Positions 11,557-13,662 of a stretch of 13,662 nt of DNA are shown piece after piece. Both the position numbers and the translations under genes were made by a program. This DNA is from Chitinophagaceae bacterium. GTDB lineage: Bacteria > Bacteroidota > Bacteroidia > Chitinophagales > Chitinophagaceae. The notes beneath the pieces were generated by a model, which was given only the letters and a program-made list of their open reading frames with translations, was not told the DNA's origin and ran no database searches. The stretch spans positions 1 to 13,662 of the forward strand of contig CANKGM010000031.1 of NCBI GenBank assembly GCA_947481355.1, given 5' to 3'. Numbering within the stretch: position 1 is the first letter of the stretch; each line of letters begins with the position of its first letter.

Positions 11557-12519
11557 ATGAAACGTACAGACAATTTCTCAAAGTTCGTAGTTCAGAAAAA
11601 GAACAGTGCCATTAAAGAAGAATTCCGCCAGGAAAAAAAGAAATGGAAAAAAGAACGTTCTGATGCCATAGAACTTAAAAAGGCAGAAAAGAGAAAAACC
11701 CTCAATATCGCAAAAGAAAAAGGACATGCGCCTATTCCAGAATCAGCGGGTAAAATGCCTATGATTGTGAGAAAGCAAGACAAAAGCATGCCATTGAATA
11801 AATACATTGCCCATTGCGGCATATGCTCTAGACGAGATGCTATTCTTCTCATCAAAGAGGAAAAAGTCAAAGTGAATGGAACTGTTATTACAGAGCCAGG
11901 TTTTAAAATCACCCCTGAAGATGTTGTGTTGTATATGGGCAAAAAGATTTTGCCTGAAAAAAATCTTGTATATATTTTATTGAATAAGCCAAAGGATTAT
12001 ATAACCACTGTGGAAGATCCTCAAGGGCGAAAAACCGTATTGGATTTAATTCGTGGTGCAACAGGAGAAAGAATTTTTCCAGTTGGACGATTGGATAGAA
12101 ATACTACCGGTGTTCTATTGCTAACCAATGATGGCGATCTTACCCAAAAATTATCTCATCCTTCCCATGAAGTAAGAAAAGTCTATGAGGCAAAGCTTGA
12201 TAAACCTTTTTCTAAAGTGGATTTTGATAAAATGTTGAAAGGGCTTGAACTGGAAGATGGATTTGTGCGTGCTGATGCGTTGGGTTATGTAGATACAAAA
12301 GATAAGTCTATTATTGGAATTGAAATTCACAGTGGTCGTAATCATATTGTTAGAAGAATGTTTGAGTTTCTAGGTTATGATGTGAAGGGATTAGATAGAG
12401 TAGTATTTGCGAACTTGACTAAGAAAAATGTTGAGCGCAGTAAATGGAGGTACCTCAATGAGAAAGAAGTAAGGTTATTAAAATTCATGAATAGTTCATT
12501 TATTAAAAAACCTAAATAG
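11557..12519 (+). CDS. RsuA/RluB-family rRNA pseudouridine synthase with basic N-terminal extension
   Basis: A 320-residue protein. Residues 1-75 are highly charged (KKKWKKERSDAIELKKAEKRK and similar) and probably disordered or RNA-binding. An S4 domain follows (about 79-125: MPLNKYIAHCGICSRRDA, VKVNG), then the RsuA-type catalytic domain (about 135-310). The catalytic aspartate is D180 in VGRLDRNTTGVLLLTND; KPKDYITTV and HSGRNHIVRRMFEFLGYDV are further family motifs. These enzymes isomerise specific uridines of 16S or 23S rRNA; S4 plus the GRNHxVRRM motif suggests an RluB-like 23S role, but the target base cannot be read from sequence. It lies 100 nt after rlmN, with a small CTGTT-GAAA-AACAG hairpin (11531-11544) in its leader. 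The N-terminal extension is the only unusual point. Confidence 0.93.
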   Translation: MKRTDNFSKFVVQKKNSAIKEEFRQEKKKWKKERSDAIELKKAEKRKTLNIAKEKGHAPIPESAGKMPMIVRKQDKSMPLNKYIAHCGICSRRDAILLIKEEKVKVNGTVITEPGFKITPEDVVLYMGKKILPEKNLVYILLNKPKDYITTVEDPQGRKTVLDLIRGATGERIFPVGRLDRNTTGVLLLTNDGDLTQKLSHPSHEVRKVYEAKLDKPFSKVDFDKMLKGLELEDGFVRADALGYVDTKDKSIIGIEIHSGRNHIVRRMFEFLGYDVKGLDRVVFANLTKKNVERSKWRYLNEKEVRLLKFMNSSFIKKPK

Positions 12520-12617
12520 GTATGAGGTATGAGGTGTGAGTTTGAGGTATTTATTGAATTACCCCTAACTCCCAACTCATTTCAACCCCCAACCCCTAAC
12601 TCCTAACTCCTAACTCA
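12520..12617. repeat. Inverted array of imperfect heptamers between the two pseudouridine synthase genes
   Basis: The left part (12520-12547) is a run of 7-nt units with GAG at fixed phase; GTATGAG occurs exactly at 12520-12526 and 12527-12533. The right part (12559-12617) is eight 7-nt units of the type [CT]AAC(C/T)C(C/A), with one 3-nt TTT slip at 12580-12582. Exact copies are CAACCCC twice (12583-12596) and TAACTCC twice in a row (12597-12610), plus once at 12566. The left units are reverse-complement-like to CAACTCA/TAACTCA of the right part. The array fills nearly the whole gap, beginning at the stop codon of one gene and ending 5 nt before the start of the next. Confidence 0.75.
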
Positions 12618-12622
12618 ATATA

Positions 12623-13348
12623 GTGCAACTCCTTCCCCAAATAATATACCAAGACGATGACATCATCGCCATCAACAAGCCCTCAGGGTGGTTGACAATT
12701 CCTGATCGATTTGACCCTGAATTACAGTCTATCAAAACTTGGTTTGAATCAAGGCACCAGAAAATATTTATTGTTCATCGAATAGATAGGGATACCAGTG
12801 GTTTGCTTTTGCTTGCAAAAAATGAGGAGGCTCATAAGTTTTTTAATCAGCAGTTTGAACAGCGTGCTATAAAGAAAACATATTTTGGATTAGTGCAAGG
12901 TTCAATTACTGAAGTGGATGGTACATATGATCAGCCCATTGAGCCTCATCCTGCACAAAATGGTAAAATGAGGGTTGGACGAAAGGGGAAATCGGCTATT
13001 ACCCATTTTCATGTTGAACAACGCTTTAGAGGATACACTTGGGTTCGTTTTCAAATTGAAACGGGAAGAACACATCAAATTAGAGTACATCTTCAGAACG
13101 CAGGACATGCGTTAGTGTGTGATCCAATATATGGAAGTGCCGATCCAATTTTACTTTCTTCCTTCAAAAAGAAAAAATTCAATCTTTCAAAATCAGAAGA
13201 AGAGGAGAGGCCTTTGCTTGCTAGATTGGCATTGCATGCTTATAGCATAGAAGTTATTGATCGAAATGGTCAACCCTTGGTATTAACTGCTCCACTTTCA
13301 AAAGACCTTGATGCTACCTTGAAGCAATTGGGGAAATGGAGTAAGTAG
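12623..13348 (+). CDS. RluA-family pseudouridine synthase without S4 domain
   Basis: The 241-residue protein has the compact layout of RluA/TruC-like pseudouridine synthases. The catalytic aspartate is D55 in VHRIDRDTSGLLLLAK. Flanking family motifs are IIYQDDDIIAINKPSGWL (8-24), KTYFGLV (84-91), ETGRTHQIRVHLQNAGHA (146-163) and DPIYG (167-171). There is no S4 domain, which fits RluA (23S rRNA and tRNA) or TruC (tRNA) rather than RluD; the exact target is unknown. The start is a GTG at 12623: a TAA in the same frame at 12611-12613 leaves no ATG upstream, and the product aligns well from this point. It is convergent with hisS, with only 4 nt between the two stop codons. Confidence 0.92.
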   Translation: MQLLPQIIYQDDDIIAINKPSGWLTIPDRFDPELQSIKTWFESRHQKIFIVHRIDRDTSGLLLLAKNEEAHKFFNQQFEQRAIKKTYFGLVQGSITEVDGTYDQPIEPHPAQNGKMRVGRKGKSAITHFHVEQRFRGYTWVRFQIETGRTHQIRVHLQNAGHALVCDPIYGSADPILLSSFKKKKFNLSKSEEEERPLLARLALHAYSIEVIDRNGQPLVLTAPLSKDLDATLKQLGKWSK

Positions 13349-13352
13349 GAAT

Positions 13353-13662
13353 CTAGATATGTTTATCTAAATCAGCTTGTGCTACCTCTTTCTGTATGCC
13401 GCTGCTTAAATTTTTAATTACTGCAGTGCCAGCTTCTATTTCGTTGCTTCCAATAATAACAATAGTGGGGATTGACTTTTTTTCTGCATACTTGAATTGT
13501 TTATCAAATTTTGCAGCTTCATGGTATATCTCGCAAGAAATATTTTTGGAACGAAGTAATTGTGCGATACGTAAAATATGTTGTTGCTCTTCTTGTCCGG
13601 TATTGAAAAACAAGAGACTAGTTCCTTTCTGTATATTCTCCGGAAAAACGTTCAATTCTTCC
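13353..13662 (-). CDS. hisS: Histidyl-tRNA synthetase, C-terminal part, runs off the right edge
   Basis: Reading the minus strand from the right edge gives 102 residues, starting EELNVFPENIQKGTS, that match the C-terminal anticodon-binding domain of class II histidyl-tRNA synthetase. Characteristic pieces are LLFFNTGQEE, AQLLRSKNISCEIYHEAAKFDKQFKYAEKK (split only for description), IPTIVIIGSNEIEAGTAVIKNL and a C-terminal EVAQADL. This domain recognises the tRNA-His anticodon; the catalytic part lies beyond 13662. There is no start codon in the window: a TTG at 13655 is internal. The gene ends with TAG at 13353-13355, 4 nt from the convergent RluA-type gene; a small TAGATA/TATCTA hairpin (13354-13369) spans its end. 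Confidence 0.92.
   Translation of the reverse strand, partial: EELNVFPENIQKGTSLLFFNTGQEEQQHILRIAQLLRSKNISCEIYHEAAKFDKQFKYAEKKSIPTIVIIGSNEIEAGTAVIKNLSSGIQKEVAQADLDKHI

Noticed and set aside
13353..13655. Independent 100-residue protein starting at a TTG
   Set aside because: The frame continues open to the window edge and the sequence is the anticodon-binding end of HisRS, so the TTG is internal.

Overview
The window is a chromosomal stretch from an AT-rich Bacteroidota genome, most likely a member of the Chitinophagaceae or a close relative. Four things point there: a short, region-1.1-free primary sigma factor of 288 residues with the typical 'SLEKYLQEIGKVDMIT' start; a ribosomal protein S16 with a long Ala/Pro/Glu-rich tail; no Shine-Dalgarno sequences in front of most genes; and several good matches to the Bacteroidota promoter pattern TTTG-N19-TAnnTTTG. 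No phage, IS, integrase, CRISPR, tRNA or rRNA gene is visible.

Left part (1-4517), all genes on the minus strand: the 5' part of an S4-domain RNA-binding (Hsp15-like) protein at the edge, an M20-family dipeptidase, a Tat-exported Mn-type superoxide dismutase, an LptF/LptG-family lipopolysaccharide-export permease, and a START-like domain protein. Between the dipeptidase and the dismutase genes, the PLUS strand carries a full promoter match followed about 75 nt later by a strong hairpin and U-run: a compact candidate small RNA.

Middle part (4803-9460), all on the plus strand: rpoD behind a potentially structured leader, its terminator, ffh (SRP GTPase), rpsP (S16), a second clear terminator, rimM (16S rRNA maturation) and dinB (DNA polymerase IV). 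dinB stops at a TAA exactly where the Gln of a beta-clamp-binding motif (QxxLF) would be expected, and the rest of the tail stays open in the same frame for 33 codons. The gene is therefore either a recent nonsense allele or a readthrough candidate.

Right part (9554-13662): a 1-Cys (Prx6-type) peroxiredoxin with its own promoter, rlmN (23S rRNA/tRNA m2A methyltransferase/maturase), an RsuA/RluB-type pseudouridine synthase, an RluA-type pseudouridine synthase, and, convergent with it, the 3' end of hisS. Functionally the window is dominated by ribosome maturation and translation (rpsP, rimM, rlmN, two pseudouridine synthases, ffh, hisS, S4 protein), with oxidative-stress defence (Sod, Prx) interspersed.

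Three intergenic gaps (about 4023-4071, 10240-10371, 12520-12617) hold imperfect short-period repeats (7-nt or 8-nt period), two of them arranged as inverted arrays. The arrays in front of lptF and in front of the RluA-type gene share the same heptamer type in the same orientation relative to the downstream gene. These repeats, the dinB stop codon and the candidate small RNA are the parts that ordinary gene annotation would miss.
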